Notes: generated from the letters alone by a model not told the origin. A DNA stretch of 56,537 bases from Streptomyces sioyaensis (GCF_004122735.1 NZ_SDIF01000039.1:1-56537), one strand, 5' to 3'. Shown: positions 39,613 through 47,322, counted from the first letter of the stretch. Numbers and translations: made by a program.

Positions 39613-39863
39613 GTGAACTCGCAGCGACCAGGCTGGCCGTGCTGGAAACCCTCGGCCAGGTACTCGAAACCCCGGTGGACGATCTCCGCGCCAACCCGGT
39701 GCTCGCCGCCCATGCCTGGGACAGCCTGAGGTCCCTGGAGGTCCTCACCCTTCTGGAGGACCGGCTCGGCGTCGACTTCGACCTGCGCTCCTTCAATGCG
39801 GCACGGACCGTCGACGACCTGGTGCACCTCATCATCCCCGGCGAGCTGGCGGCCCACCACTGA
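39609..39863 (+). CDS. Acyl carrier protein for the glyceryl unit
   Basis: An 84-aa ACP with phosphopantetheine site Ser39 in HAWDSLRSLEVLTLLEDRLGVDFDL. The DSLRSLE wording with DSL (not GGDSL) is typical of FkbH-associated ACPs. It starts inside the FkbH stop codon (ATGA). It should carry glyceryl until transfer by the KAS III-like enzyme. It is the last gene of the cluster on this strand and is followed by a hairpin. Confidence 0.92.
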   Translation: MSELAATRLAVLETLGQVLETPVDDLRANPVLAAHAWDSLRSLEVLTLLEDRLGVDFDLRSFNAARTVDDLVHLIIPGELAAHH

Positions 39864-39873
39864 CCGCCCCGAC

Positions 39874-39902
39874 GGCGGGCAGGTCACCCCGGCCTGCCCG
39901 CC
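39874..39902. terminator. Terminator-like hairpin at the cluster end
   Basis: GGCGGGCAGG (39874-39883) pairs with CCTGCCCGCC (39893-39902). It lies just after the last cluster gene and before the convergent peptidase gene. Confidence 0.75.
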
Positions 39903-40018
39903 ATCGCTGTGCGGAGTGCGGTGGCCCGAAGGGATTCCCCGTGGACTTGCCCACCCGGTGTCGGTGGCGCCGTTGACCGGGGGCGTCAGGGACGCCCATC
40001 GGCGGTGGCGTTCCGTGG

Positions 40019-40570
40019 TTATCGGCGGAAGGGGCCGGAGGTGAGGCGTACGCCGTGTTTGGCCAGGTAGGTCAGGGGGTTGATGTCCGTGCCGTAGCGG
40101 CGGCTGGTGCGGACCTCGAAGTGGAGGTGGGGGCCGGTGGCGCGGCCGGTGGCGCCGCTGTAGCCGAGGCGGGTGCGGGCGTGGACCTTCTGGCCGGGGC
40201 GGACCGTGATGCGGGAGAGGTGGCCGAAGAGGACGTAGCGGCCGTCGTTCATGCGGATGGTCACGGCTTTTCCGTAGGCGCCGGAGCGCCGGGCCAGGAC
40301 GACGGTGCCGGAGCCCACGGATCTGATCCGGGTGCCGGCGCGGACGGCGAGGTCGACGCCCGTGTGGTGGCCGGCGAGCCAGTGGCCGCGGACGCCGTAG
40401 GGCGAGCTGATGCGGTAGCGGGCGGTCGTGGGGTGCGTCCAGTGCCTGCCGGCGGAGGCGGCGAGGGCGGCCTGGGGCGCCACCAGGGTGAGGACGGAAC
40501 CCAGGGCCGCCGGGGCTATGGCGTGCAGCAGCATTCTGCGCAGCGGGGTGCGGGTGCGGAACGTCGTCAT
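40019..40570 (-). CDS. Secreted M23 family metallopeptidase
   Basis: A 183-aa protein starting MTTFRTRTPLRRMLLHAIAPAALGSVLTLVAPQ, a basic start plus hydrophobic stretch ending AALAASAG, a probable signal peptide cut after AALA. The mature part is an LytM/M23 domain: RISSPYGVRGHWLAGHHTGVDLAVRAG with the first zinc ligands (HxxxD) and GPHLHFEVRTS with the HLH motif. It should cut peptidoglycan cross-bridges outside the cell. It looks like a housekeeping gene outside the cluster. Confidence 0.9.
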   Translation of the reverse strand: MTTFRTRTPLRRMLLHAIAPAALGSVLTLVAPQAALAASAGRHWTHPTTARYRISSPYGVRGHWLAGHHTGVDLAVRAGTRIRSVGSGTVVLARRSGAYGKAVTIRMNDGRYVLFGHLSRITVRPGQKVHARTRLGYSGATGRATGPHLHFEVRTSRRYGTDINPLTYLAKHGVRLTSGPFRR

Positions 40571-40700
40571 ACTTGCGAGCCCACGCCTTGTGGCGGGGGG
40601 ACGCATCCCGGGGCGGGCACCGGGCCGCCGAACAGGTGGCACACGGTCCGCCGGCCGGGTGTTTGTGGCCCGGGCCGGGTGAGGCCGGCGGCCCGCGGCC

Positions 40701-41960
40701 TCATGTCGTCAGTCGGTCGACCGCCCCGGCGACCTCGCCGGCGCCGTCCTCGGCGGCGAGCCGGTGGGCGGCGGCGCGGGCGCGATCTCGGCGGGCGGGG
40801 GCGGCGGTGGCCTGGGTGAGGGCGTGTGCCAGGCGGGCGGCGCCGTGGTCGGCGGACAGGTCCCGGAAGGGGATCGGGCTGGTGGCGACGCCCAGGGCCG
40901 CCAGGCGGGCGGCCCAGAAGGGCTGGTCGGCGGTGACCGGGACGGGGACGGTGGGGACCCCCGCGCGCAGCCCCGCGGCGGCGGTGCCGGCTCCGCAGTG
41001 GTGCACGACCGCGGACACCCGCGGGAAGAGCAGGGCGTGCGGGAGCGCGCCGACGGTGAGGAGGTCGGGGTGCTCGGGCGCGGTCAGGCCCGCCCAGCCG
41101 GACTGGAGGATGCCGCGGAGCCCGGCGCGGCGCAGGGCGTCCGCGGCGAGGGCGCCGAGCCGCTCGCCGTCGCCGCCCGCCATGCTGCCGAAGCCGAGGA
41201 AGACCGGGGGCGGGCCGGCGGCGAGGAAGTCCTCGACGGCGGGTGGCAGGCGTGCGTCCGGGGCGTGCCAGGGCCACCAGTTCCCGACGACCTCCAGGCG
41301 GGCCGGCCAGTCCGCCGGGCGGGGCAGCAGCACCTCGCTGAAGCCGTGCAGGACCGGCCGGCCGGCGGCTTCGGTGCGGCGGCGGACCGTACGGGCGGTG
41401 GCGGGCGGCAGTCCGAGGCGGGCGCGCAGCTCGCGGGTCGCGTCGGCGTAGAGGCGGTCGAGGACCCGGAGCGAGAGCCGGCCGGCGGTGCGGTTGCCCC
41501 AGCGGCCCAGGGAGCGGCCGCCGCCGACGACCGGGGCGAAGTCGCCGGTGGGGGCGCCGGGCACGAGGGGCAGGTCCAGGGACGGGACGCGCATCGCCTC
41601 GGCGAGGTGGTGGCCGAGCGGTGCGGTGGTGGTGGAGAGCAGGAGGAGGTCGGCGCCCTGGAGGGCGGCGTCCGCGAGGCCGCCGCTCAGTTCCCGGAGG
41701 AAGGCGGCGGCCTTGCCCATGAGGGCGCGGGTGCCGCCGGGGCCCGCGGTCCGGGCCGGCCCGGCGGCGTCGGGTTGCGGGGTACGGGGGTCGGCCGGGA
41801 GCCGGCGGAACTCCAGTCCGGCGGCCCGGACGAGGGGGGCGTAGCTGTCGTGTGTGGCGAGGGCGACCTCGTGGCCGGCTTCGCGCAGCCGGGCGCCCAC
41901 ACCGGTGTACGGGGCGACGTCGCCGTACGAACCGGCGGCCGTGAGGAGGATTTTGGGCAT
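40701..41960 (-). CDS. Macrolide-type glycosyltransferase (GT1 family)
   Basis: A 419-aa GT-B fold enzyme. N-terminal KILLTAAGSYGDVAPYTGVGARLREAGHEVALAT is the acceptor domain. The C-terminal nucleotide-sugar site has VFLGFGSM, LPHALLFPRVSAVVHHCGAGTAAAGLRAGVPTVPVPVTADQPFWAARL. It resembles EryCIII/sterol-glucosyltransferase-like enzymes and those that inactivate macrolides. It lies 120 bp downstream of the TipA-like regulator gene on the same strand, suggesting drug-induced glycosylation. The sugar and acceptor are not readable. Confidence 0.85.
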   Translation of the reverse strand: MPKILLTAAGSYGDVAPYTGVGARLREAGHEVALATHDSYAPLVRAAGLEFRRLPADPRTPQPDAAGPARTAGPGGTRALMGKAAAFLRELSGGLADAALQGADLLLLSTTTAPLGHHLAEAMRVPSLDLPLVPGAPTGDFAPVVGGGRSLGRWGNRTAGRLSLRVLDRLYADATRELRARLGLPPATARTVRRRTEAAGRPVLHGFSEVLLPRPADWPARLEVVGNWWPWHAPDARLPPAVEDFLAAGPPPVFLGFGSMAGGDGERLGALAADALRRAGLRGILQSGWAGLTAPEHPDLLTVGALPHALLFPRVSAVVHHCGAGTAAAGLRAGVPTVPVPVTADQPFWAARLAALGVATSPIPFRDLSADHGAARLAHALTQATAAPARRDRARAAAHRLAAEDGAGEVAGAVDRLTT

Positions 41961-42080
41961 GGGTGGGTCAGCCTTCGGGGCAAGGGGGTGTGGGCGGTGG
42001 GAGAGCGGGGGTGTGGTGTGCCGTGGGAGCAGGGGGCTCTCGCGAGGGGAACGTGCCGGTGGAGCCGCCGCGGGCGGGGG

Positions 42081-42860
42081 TCAGGCCGGTGACGAGCGGC
42101 GTACGGCGTTGGCGTGGACGGCGGTGTGCAGGTACGGGGCGAGGCCGGGGCGTTGTGCGGTGGGCGGGACGACCAGGGCGAAGGCGCGGGTGTCGGTGGC
42201 GAAGTCGTCGGCGATCCGGCCGTGCATGTCGGTGGGGCAGGGGGTGAACCAGCGGCTGATGTGCTGCCGGTGTTCCTCCGCGAGGTCCATGGCGCGCTCG
42301 CCGTCCGGCGGTTCCCCGGCATCGAAGGCGGCGGTCAGCCGCAGCCGCCAGCCGGCGGCCTCGGCCATGATCGTCGTCCAGTCCTCCTTGGAGTGCGTGG
42401 CGGCCCGCGCCATCGAGCGCTGGTGGCCCTCGTGGTGCTGCCACTTCAGATGGGCCTGGGTGGCGTAGGTGAGGTCGAAGGTCACCTCGCCGAAGACCTC
42501 GAACCGCTCCTCGGGCGTCAGCTCCACCCCGGTCTGCTGGACCTCCATGGCGTGCTCGGCGACCTCGACCAGCCGCTGGAGCGTGGTGATCTGCTCGGTG
42601 AGCAGGCGGTGCCGGGCGCGCAGGTGGTCGAGGGCGTTGGCCTGGGGGTCTTCGAGGATGGTGGCGATCTCGTCGAGGGGGAAGCCGAGTTCCCGGTAGA
42701 AGAGGATCTGTTGCAGCCGGGCCAGGTCGGGGTCGCTGTAGAGGCGGTAGCCGGCCGGGCTGCGGTCGCTGGGGGAGAGCAGGCCGGTCTTGTCGTAGTG
42801 GTGCAGGGTCCGCACCGTGATCCCCGCGAAACCGGAGACCTGCCCGACCGAGTAGCCCAT
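42081..42860 (-). CDS. TipA-like MerR regulator with antibiotic-binding domain
   Basis: A 259-aa protein. Residues 1-110 are a MerR HTH and coiled coil (YSVGQVSGFAGITVRTLHHYDKTGLLSPSDRSPAGYRLY). Residues 115-250 are a TipAS domain (ERFEVFGEVTFDLTYATQAHLKWQHHEGHQRSM and HISRWFTPCPTDMHGRIADDF, the latter with the cysteine corresponding to the thiostrepton-binding one). Such proteins activate multidrug-resistance genes on binding thiopeptides or other drugs. It probably controls itself and the downstream glycosyltransferase. Confidence 0.9.
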   Translation of the reverse strand: MGYSVGQVSGFAGITVRTLHHYDKTGLLSPSDRSPAGYRLYSDPDLARLQQILFYRELGFPLDEIATILEDPQANALDHLRARHRLLTEQITTLQRLVEVAEHAMEVQQTGVELTPEERFEVFGEVTFDLTYATQAHLKWQHHEGHQRSMARAATHSKEDWTTIMAEAAGWRLRLTAAFDAGEPPDGERAMDLAEEHRQHISRWFTPCPTDMHGRIADDFATDTRAFALVVPPTAQRPGLAPYLHTAVHANAVRRSSPA

Positions 42861-42961
42861 CGCAGCGCCTTTCGTCCCGTCATGTCCGGCCCCCGCCCGG
42901 GCGGTACGGCGGTGGTGCCGCCGGCCGCCGGGTGGTGCCGTGCCGTGCCGTCCTTCAGGGT

Positions 42962-42990
42962 GGAACCTGACGTCGGGTGAGGGTCAAGCG
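42962..42990 (-). promoter_or_regulatory. Probable MerR/TipA-type promoter-operator
   Basis: On the minus strand TTGACC (complement of 42982-42987) is followed by CTCACCCGACGTCAGGTTCC. Strong -35, long spacer and a CCTGACGTC-type half-site match drug-responsive MerR promoters with a 19-bp spacer. It lies about 100 bp upstream of the TipA-like gene. Confidence 0.5.
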
Positions 42991-43059
42991 GGCAGGGGCA
43001 CCGCGGCCGGTGACGGCCAGTCGACCCCGCCCGGTGCACGGCCCGGCGACCCCGCCCCG

Positions 43060-43455
43060 TCAGCCGTCGGGATAGCGCTCCTGGAGCACCGAGTTCACCA
43101 GCGCCCGGACGTCCTCCCGGTCCAGCCCCTCCGTATGGGCCCGGCCCATCCAGGCGCGGAGCTCCTCGCGCAGCCGGGCGTCCGCCGCGGAGGTGGGGCG
43201 GGCGAGCGTACGGCTGACGAAGGTGCCGAGGCCGGGGCGTGGTTCGACCAGGCCCTCCCGCTCCAGTTCGCGGTAGGCCTTCAGGGTCGTATTGGGGTTG
43301 ACCTTGGTCGTCGCGGCGACCTGGGCGGCGGTCGGCAGGCGGTCACCCTCCACCAGGGTGCCCAACCGCAGTGCCTGCTGGACCTGTTGGACGATCTGGA
43401 GGTAGGTGGCGACACCGCTGCGGCGGTCGATTCGGAATTCGACGACGCTCACCAC
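43060..43455 (-). CDS. GntR family regulator, YtrA subfamily
   Basis: A 131-aa short GntR protein: FRIDRRSGVATYLQIVQQVQQALRLG, wHTH LPTAAQVAATTKVNPNTTLKAYRELEREGLVEPRPGLGTFV, then a short helical tail. YtrA-type proteins repress linked ABC transporter genes. It is downstream of the permease and ATPase genes on the same strand, rather than first in the operon as is usual. The start is GTG 43455 (or GTG 43452). Confidence 0.88.
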   Translation of the reverse strand: MVSVVEFRIDRRSGVATYLQIVQQVQQALRLGTLVEGDRLPTAAQVAATTKVNPNTTLKAYRELEREGLVEPRPGLGTFVSRTLARPTSAADARLREELRAWMGRAHTEGLDREDVRALVNSVLQERYPDG

Positions 43456-43603
43456 CTCTCTGCTTCTTCCGCGGCTGCCGCGCTGCCCGACCGCTTGATG
43501 ATCGGACTGCCCGTGCCGGGTGTCAAAGCGCCGCCCGGTGCAGGTCGGGTGCGCGCGGTCCCGGTGGGCCGCCGTCCGCTCCGGCCGCCGCGCGCCCGCC
43601 CGT

Positions 43604-44623
43604 TCAAAGCGGCCGCCGGTGCGCCCGCCACACCACGCACGCGAGCACGAGGACGGTCAGCGCCAGCAGGATCCCCGCGCCCAGCCACTGCATCCCGGCC
43701 ATCTGCCCGTAGTCGACGTACTGGGTCACGCGGTTGACGATGCCCAGCTTGGCCCGGCAGGCGCCGGTGTCGCCGGTGGTGCAGGTGCCGTAGCCGTAGA
43801 GCCTGCCGCCCGCGGTGGACACCCAGTCGTCCATCCGTACGGCGCCGGGCGGCAGATCGGGGCCGTTGCCGTCGTACGGGTAGCTGACGCCGCGGAGGGA
43901 GCCCAGCCGGTCGCGCAGCTGCTCGGACCAGAGCACGGAGGTGACCAGGGCGAGGACGAAGGTGCCGGCCATGGCCGGCACCGCCCGCTTGACCAGCATG
44001 CCGAGGGCGATGCCGCAGACGGTCAGGAACAACGTCCGGGCGACCGGGATCGGGCCGGTGCTCTCGAAGATCCCGCTGGTCAGCCAGTCGCCGTCCATGA
44101 CGAGGAGGCGCGCCGGTGTCCACAGCCAGGTGAAGACGGCCGACAGCAGGGCGGTGCACAGCACCGCGACGGCCAGCGGCAGGCCGAGGGTGGCGGCGAT
44201 CCAGCGGCCGCGGCTCACCGACTGGGTCCCGATCAGCTTGACGGTGCCGTGCTCCTGCTCGGCGGCGATCAGCGGGGCGCCGAGGAAGACGCCGAGCAGG
44301 ACGGGCAGGGACGTCATCAGCTGGGTGCCGCTGCGGAACAGCCCGCCGTAGGCGTTCGAGAAGTCGGTGCCCAGGGTCCCGTGGACGGCGGGGCCGGCTC
44401 CGTGGGTGTGCAGAAAGTCCGTCAGGCCGGCGCGCTCGTAGGCGAAGGCCGCGCAGCCCACGGCGGTGGTCAGCAGGAGGATGCGCAGGACGGTGCGGTG
44501 CCGGCGCCAGACCAGCCAGGGCAGACCGTGCAGCAGGGTGCGGCGGGCGGTGGGGCCGTCGGGGGCGCTGCCGGCAGGCGCTGTGGCCGCAGCCCGGGGG
44601 CCGGCGGAGCTCGTGCGCGTCAT
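43604..44623 (-). CDS. ABC transporter permease (ABC-2 type)
   Basis: A 339-aa membrane protein with about six hydrophobic segments (TVLRILLLTTAVGCAAFAY, TSLPVLLGVFLGAPLIAAEQEHGTVKLIGTQSVSR, LAVAVLCTALLSAVFTWLW, AVPAMAGTFVLALVTSVLW, GILLALTVLVLACVVW). EHGTVKLIGTQSVSR is the typical ABC-2 loop. A large outside loop with two cysteines (CTTGDTGACRA) precedes the last segment. Start ATG 44623 overlaps the ATPase stop. It forms the transporter with the upstream ATPase; substrate unknown. Confidence 0.85.
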   Translation of the reverse strand: MTRTSSAGPRAAATAPAGSAPDGPTARRTLLHGLPWLVWRRHRTVLRILLLTTAVGCAAFAYERAGLTDFLHTHGAGPAVHGTLGTDFSNAYGGLFRSGTQLMTSLPVLLGVFLGAPLIAAEQEHGTVKLIGTQSVSRGRWIAATLGLPLAVAVLCTALLSAVFTWLWTPARLLVMDGDWLTSGIFESTGPIPVARTLFLTVCGIALGMLVKRAVPAMAGTFVLALVTSVLWSEQLRDRLGSLRGVSYPYDGNGPDLPPGAVRMDDWVSTAGGRLYGYGTCTTGDTGACRAKLGIVNRVTQYVDYGQMAGMQWLGAGILLALTVLVLACVVWRAHRRPL

Positions 44624-45549
44624 GCCGCGGCCTTCCCGGGGCCGTCGAGGCGGGCCTCGTCCGCGATCAGGCCGGGTGCGTCGGGCGAGCGCAGATAGCC
44701 GAGCAGGACCTCCTCCATGCTCGGCGCCAGCGTCTCCCAACCGTCCGGCACCGGTCCGCCGGGCCGGATCAGGGCGCTGAACTGCCGCCCGGTGATCCGG
44801 GCCTCGATCACGGTGTGCCGGCGCCGCAGCTCCTCGGGCACCCCGTCGTCGCCCTCGGCCACGCCCGTCACCAGCAGATGCGCCGGTATGAGCTCCTCGG
44901 TCTGGCCGGCCATCCGCAGCCGGCCCTCGGCGAGGACGAGGAGGTAGTCACACATGACCTCCATCTCGGAGAGCATGTGGGACGACATCAGCACCGTCGT
45001 GCCGTGCTCGGCGGCCTCGGCCATCAGCAGCCCCGACAGCTCGTGCCGGGCGAGCGGGTCCAGGTCGGACATCGGCTCGTCGAGCAGCAGCAGCTCGGGC
45101 CGCTTGCCGAAGGCGAGGGCGAAGGCCACACGGGTGCGCTGACCGCCCGAGAGGGTGCCGATCCGGGCGGTGAACGGTACGTTCCCGGACCGGACGATCC
45201 GCTCGGCCAGCGCCTGGTCCCAGCGCGGGTTCAGCTCACGGCCGAGCCGCAGGGTCTCGGCCACGGTGAAGCGGGGGTAGAGGGGCTTGTCCTGGGCGAG
45301 GAAGGCGATGCGTTCCAGGACGGCGGGGTCGGAGACCGGGACGCCGAACAGCTTCAGCGTGCCGGTGGTCGGCTGCACCAGCCGGGTCGCGGTGCCCAGG
45401 AAGGTGCTCTTGCCCGCGCCGTTGGGGCCGACGAGGGCGCAGATGTGGCCGGCGGGGAGCCGGAAGGAGCAGTCCCGCAGGGCCCAGCCGCCGCGGTACT
45501 TCTTCCCCAGTCCTTCGGCCTCGATGGCCCACGGGCTCGGGTCGCTCAC
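44620..45549 (-). CDS. ABC transporter ATP-binding protein
   Basis: A 309-aa ATPase with Walker A GPNGAGKSTFL, Q-loop AFLAQDKPLYP, signature TLSGGQRTRVAFALA, Walker B ELLLLDEPMSDLDP and the switch His in LMSSHML. It drives the ABC-2 permease encoded next, with a stop/start overlap. It is likely under the YtrA-type repressor two genes down. An AT-rich TAGCTAGTTCATTAGTGG lies 13-32 bases upstream of its ATG and may be the operator. Confidence 0.93.
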   Translation of the reverse strand: MSDPSPWAIEAEGLGKKYRGGWALRDCSFRLPAGHICALVGPNGAGKSTFLGTATRLVQPTTGTLKLFGVPVSDPAVLERIAFLAQDKPLYPRFTVAETLRLGRELNPRWDQALAERIVRSGNVPFTARIGTLSGGQRTRVAFALAFGKRPELLLLDEPMSDLDPLARHELSGLLMAEAAEHGTTVLMSSHMLSEMEVMCDYLLVLAEGRLRMAGQTEELIPAHLLVTGVAEGDDGVPEELRRRHTVIEARITGRQFSALIRPGGPVPDGWETLAPSMEEVLLGYLRSPDAPGLIADEARLDGPGKAAA

Positions 45550-45562
45550 CGGATCCCCCCTT

Positions 45563-45580
45563 TAGCTAGTTCATTAGTGG
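45563..45580. promoter_or_regulatory. Candidate GntR operator/promoter
   Basis: TAGCTAGTTCATTAGTGG is the only AT-rich stretch upstream of the ABC operon, with CTA...TAG symmetry. YtrA-type repressors usually bind such sites upstream of their transporter genes. Symmetry is weak. Confidence 0.35.
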
Positions 45581-45621
45581 AATGAGTATGGGGAGCGGCC
45601 CGGATGCCTGTCAACAAGAGA

Positions 45622-45672
45622 GCCTGTCAGTGCAGGGAGGCCTGGCAGCAAGGGAGGCCTGTCAGTGCAGGG
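45622..45672. repeat. Short direct repeat GCCTGTCAGTGCAGGG (two copies)
   Basis: Exact 16-bp copies lie at 45622-45637 and 45657-45672, with related GCCTGTCA at 45606 and GCCTGGCA at 45641. They fill the gap between the ABC operon promoter and the GNAT gene end. No function is evident. Confidence 0.6.
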
Positions 45673-45732
45673 CGGGGCGGCGCCGGTGCGGCCGAGCGGC
45701 CCGGGGGCCGGCGCCGGCCGCCCAGGTGCCCG

Positions 45733-46218
45733 TCAGGCGGGCTCCACCAGCGATTTCGCCATGCACCGGCTGTCCTCGTGACACCGGTACAGCCCGAACT
45801 TCTCGACCATCACATAGCCGCTGGAGGCGTACAGCTCCAGCGCCTCGGGCTGCTTGGTGCCGGTCTCCAGCACCATGCGGGAGCGTCCCGCGGCCCGCGC
45901 GTCCGCTTCCAGGGCGGCCAGGATCCGCCGGGCCAGCCCCCGCCCGCGCGCTTCCGGGAGCACGAACATCCGCTTGATCTCGGCGTCGCCGACCGAGTAC
46001 CCCTCGGCCGCGTCCTCCTGCCGCCGCCATCCGCCGGTGGCCAGCGGGCGGGTGCCGGCGTACGCGATCAGGTACGCGCCGTGCGGCGGGGTGAACATCT
46101 CCGGGGTGAGCGGGGTGGTGTCGCCGTCGTCGCCGTAGCGCCGGGCGTACTCCTGCTGCACCAGCGCGTCGAGGGCGACCGCGTCGGGGTGGTCATAGCG
46201 GGACGGGCGTATCTCCAT
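45733..46218 (-). CDS. GNAT family N-acetyltransferase
   Basis: A 161-aa GNAT protein: MEIRPSRYDHPDAVALDALVQ start, IKRMFVLPEARGRGLARRILAALEADAR as the acetyl-CoA-binding motif A (RGRGLA), then LETGTKQPEALELYASSGYVMVEKFGLY. It acetylates an unknown amine or small molecule. ATG 46218 is divergent from exodeoxyribonuclease III. Confidence 0.88.
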   Translation of the reverse strand: MEIRPSRYDHPDAVALDALVQQEYARRYGDDGDTTPLTPEMFTPPHGAYLIAYAGTRPLATGGWRRQEDAAEGYSVGDAEIKRMFVLPEARGRGLARRILAALEADARAAGRSRMVLETGTKQPEALELYASSGYVMVEKFGLYRCHEDSRCMAKSLVEPA

Positions 46219-46285
46219 TCCAGAAATCGTACGGGCGAGCGGGTGCGCGGCGCGATGAGGTGCCGGGGATGGGTATCGTGCCCGG

Positions 46286-47089
46286 ATGCTCACCGTGACC
46301 TCTGTGAATGTGAACGGGCTGCGCGCCGCCGCCAGGAAGGGCTTCGTCCCGTGGCTGGCGGAGACCGCGGCCGATGTGCTGTGCCTGCAGGAGGTACGGG
46401 CCGAGACCGCGCAGCTCCCGGACGAGGTGCGCGAGCCCGCGGGCTGGCACACCGTGCACGCCCCGGCGGCCGCCAAGGGCCGGGCCGGCGTCTCGCTCTT
46501 CACCCGGCGCACGCCGGAGCGGGTCCAGGTGGGCTTCGGGTCGACGGAGTTCGACGGCAGCGGGCGCTACGTCGAGGCGGATCTGCCCGGCGTGACGGTC
46601 GCCAGCCTCTATCTGCCCTCCGGTGAGGTCGGCACCGAGCGGCAGGACGAGAAGGAACGCTTCCTGGCGGAGTTCCTGCCCTACCTCGTCGACCTGCGCA
46701 AGCGCTCCGCCGCGGACGGCCGCGAGGTGGTGGTCTGCGGCGACTGGAACATCGCCCACCAGGAGGCCGACCTGAAGAACTGGAAGGCCAACCAGAAGAA
46801 GTCCGGCTTCCTCCCGGAGGAGCGTGCCTGGCTGACCGAGGTCCTCGACGAGAACCACGGCGGCTATGTGGACGTCGTCCGCACCCTGCACCCGGACACC
46901 GTGGGCCCGTACTCGTGGTGGTCCTACCGGGGCCGGGCCTTCGACAACGACGCGGGCTGGCGCATCGACTACGCCATGGCCACCCCCGGCCTCGCCGCGC
47001 GGGCGGTCAAGGCGTACGTGGAGCGCGCGGCCAGCCATGACGAGCGGTGGTCCGACCATGCGCCGGTAACGGTCGTCTTTGAGCGATAG
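46286..47089 (+). CDS. xth: Exodeoxyribonuclease III
   Basis: A 267-aa AP endonuclease/3'-5' exonuclease for base-excision repair. It has the full family set: VTSVNVNGLRAAARKGF, LCLQEVRAE with the metal-binding Glu, GRYVEADLPGVTVASLYLPSG, VVCGDWNIAHQEADLKNW, GYVDVVRTLHPD, YSWWSYRGRAFDNDAGWRIDYAMA and the final catalytic SDHAPV. It is a normal chromosomal gene. Confidence 0.95.
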   Translation: MLTVTSVNVNGLRAAARKGFVPWLAETAADVLCLQEVRAETAQLPDEVREPAGWHTVHAPAAAKGRAGVSLFTRRTPERVQVGFGSTEFDGSGRYVEADLPGVTVASLYLPSGEVGTERQDEKERFLAEFLPYLVDLRKRSAADGREVVVCGDWNIAHQEADLKNWKANQKKSGFLPEERAWLTEVLDENHGGYVDVVRTLHPDTVGPYSWWSYRGRAFDNDAGWRIDYAMATPGLAARAVKAYVERAASHDERWSDHAPVTVVFER

Positions 47090-47103
47090 GCCGCCGGCTC
47101 CCC

Positions 47104-47268
47104 CTACGAGCGCCGCCGGAAGACCTTCTCCACCGTGCTGCACATGCGGGCCAGGACCCGGTACGCATCGGCCCGTTGGTGGGCGTTGGTGCTGAGGCAG
47201 GCGACCAGTACCGCGGTCAGGAGGGGAAGCAGGATGGCGGCTACGACCACCATGGTGTAGGTCGGCAT
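47104..47268 (-). CDS. Small single-span membrane protein, leaderless-looking
   Basis: A 54-aa protein starting MPTYTMVVVAAILLPLLTAVLVACLSTNAHQ, one strong transmembrane segment followed by a basic tail ending KVFRRRS. A further upstream ATG (47316) would run through the operator and is less likely. There is no ribosome site; on its strand TATCGT ends about 9 bases before the ATG, so the mRNA may be leaderless. Two TGGCACNNNGTGCCA palindromes lie directly upstream. It is downstream of a MerR gene on the same strand. Function unknown. Confidence 0.5.
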   Translation of the reverse strand: MPTYTMVVVAAILLPLLTAVLVACLSTNAHQRADAYRVLARMCSTVEKVFRRRS

Positions 47269-47286
47269 GGCGACACGATAGACGAC

Positions 47287-47301
47287 GAATGGCACCCAGT
47301 G
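47287..47301. promoter_or_regulatory. Palindrome TGGCACCCAGTGCCA
   Basis: Inverted repeat TGGCAC-N3-GTGCCA, the promoter-proximal copy of a pair, overlapping the likely -35 of the small membrane protein gene. Confidence 0.7.
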
Positions 47302-47307
47302 CCAGAT

Positions 47308-47322
47308 GCTTGGCACTGAGTG
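47308..47322. promoter_or_regulatory. Palindrome TGGCACTGAGTGCCA
   Basis: Second copy, 21 bp (two helical turns) from the first, so two dimers could bind the same DNA face. Differs at two centre positions only. Confidence 0.7.

Noticed and set aside
47269..47316. Upstream ATG (47316) for the small membrane protein
   Set aside because: It would encode the operator palindromes as an aromatic N-terminus without a ribosome site; the inner ATG directly precedes the membrane segment.
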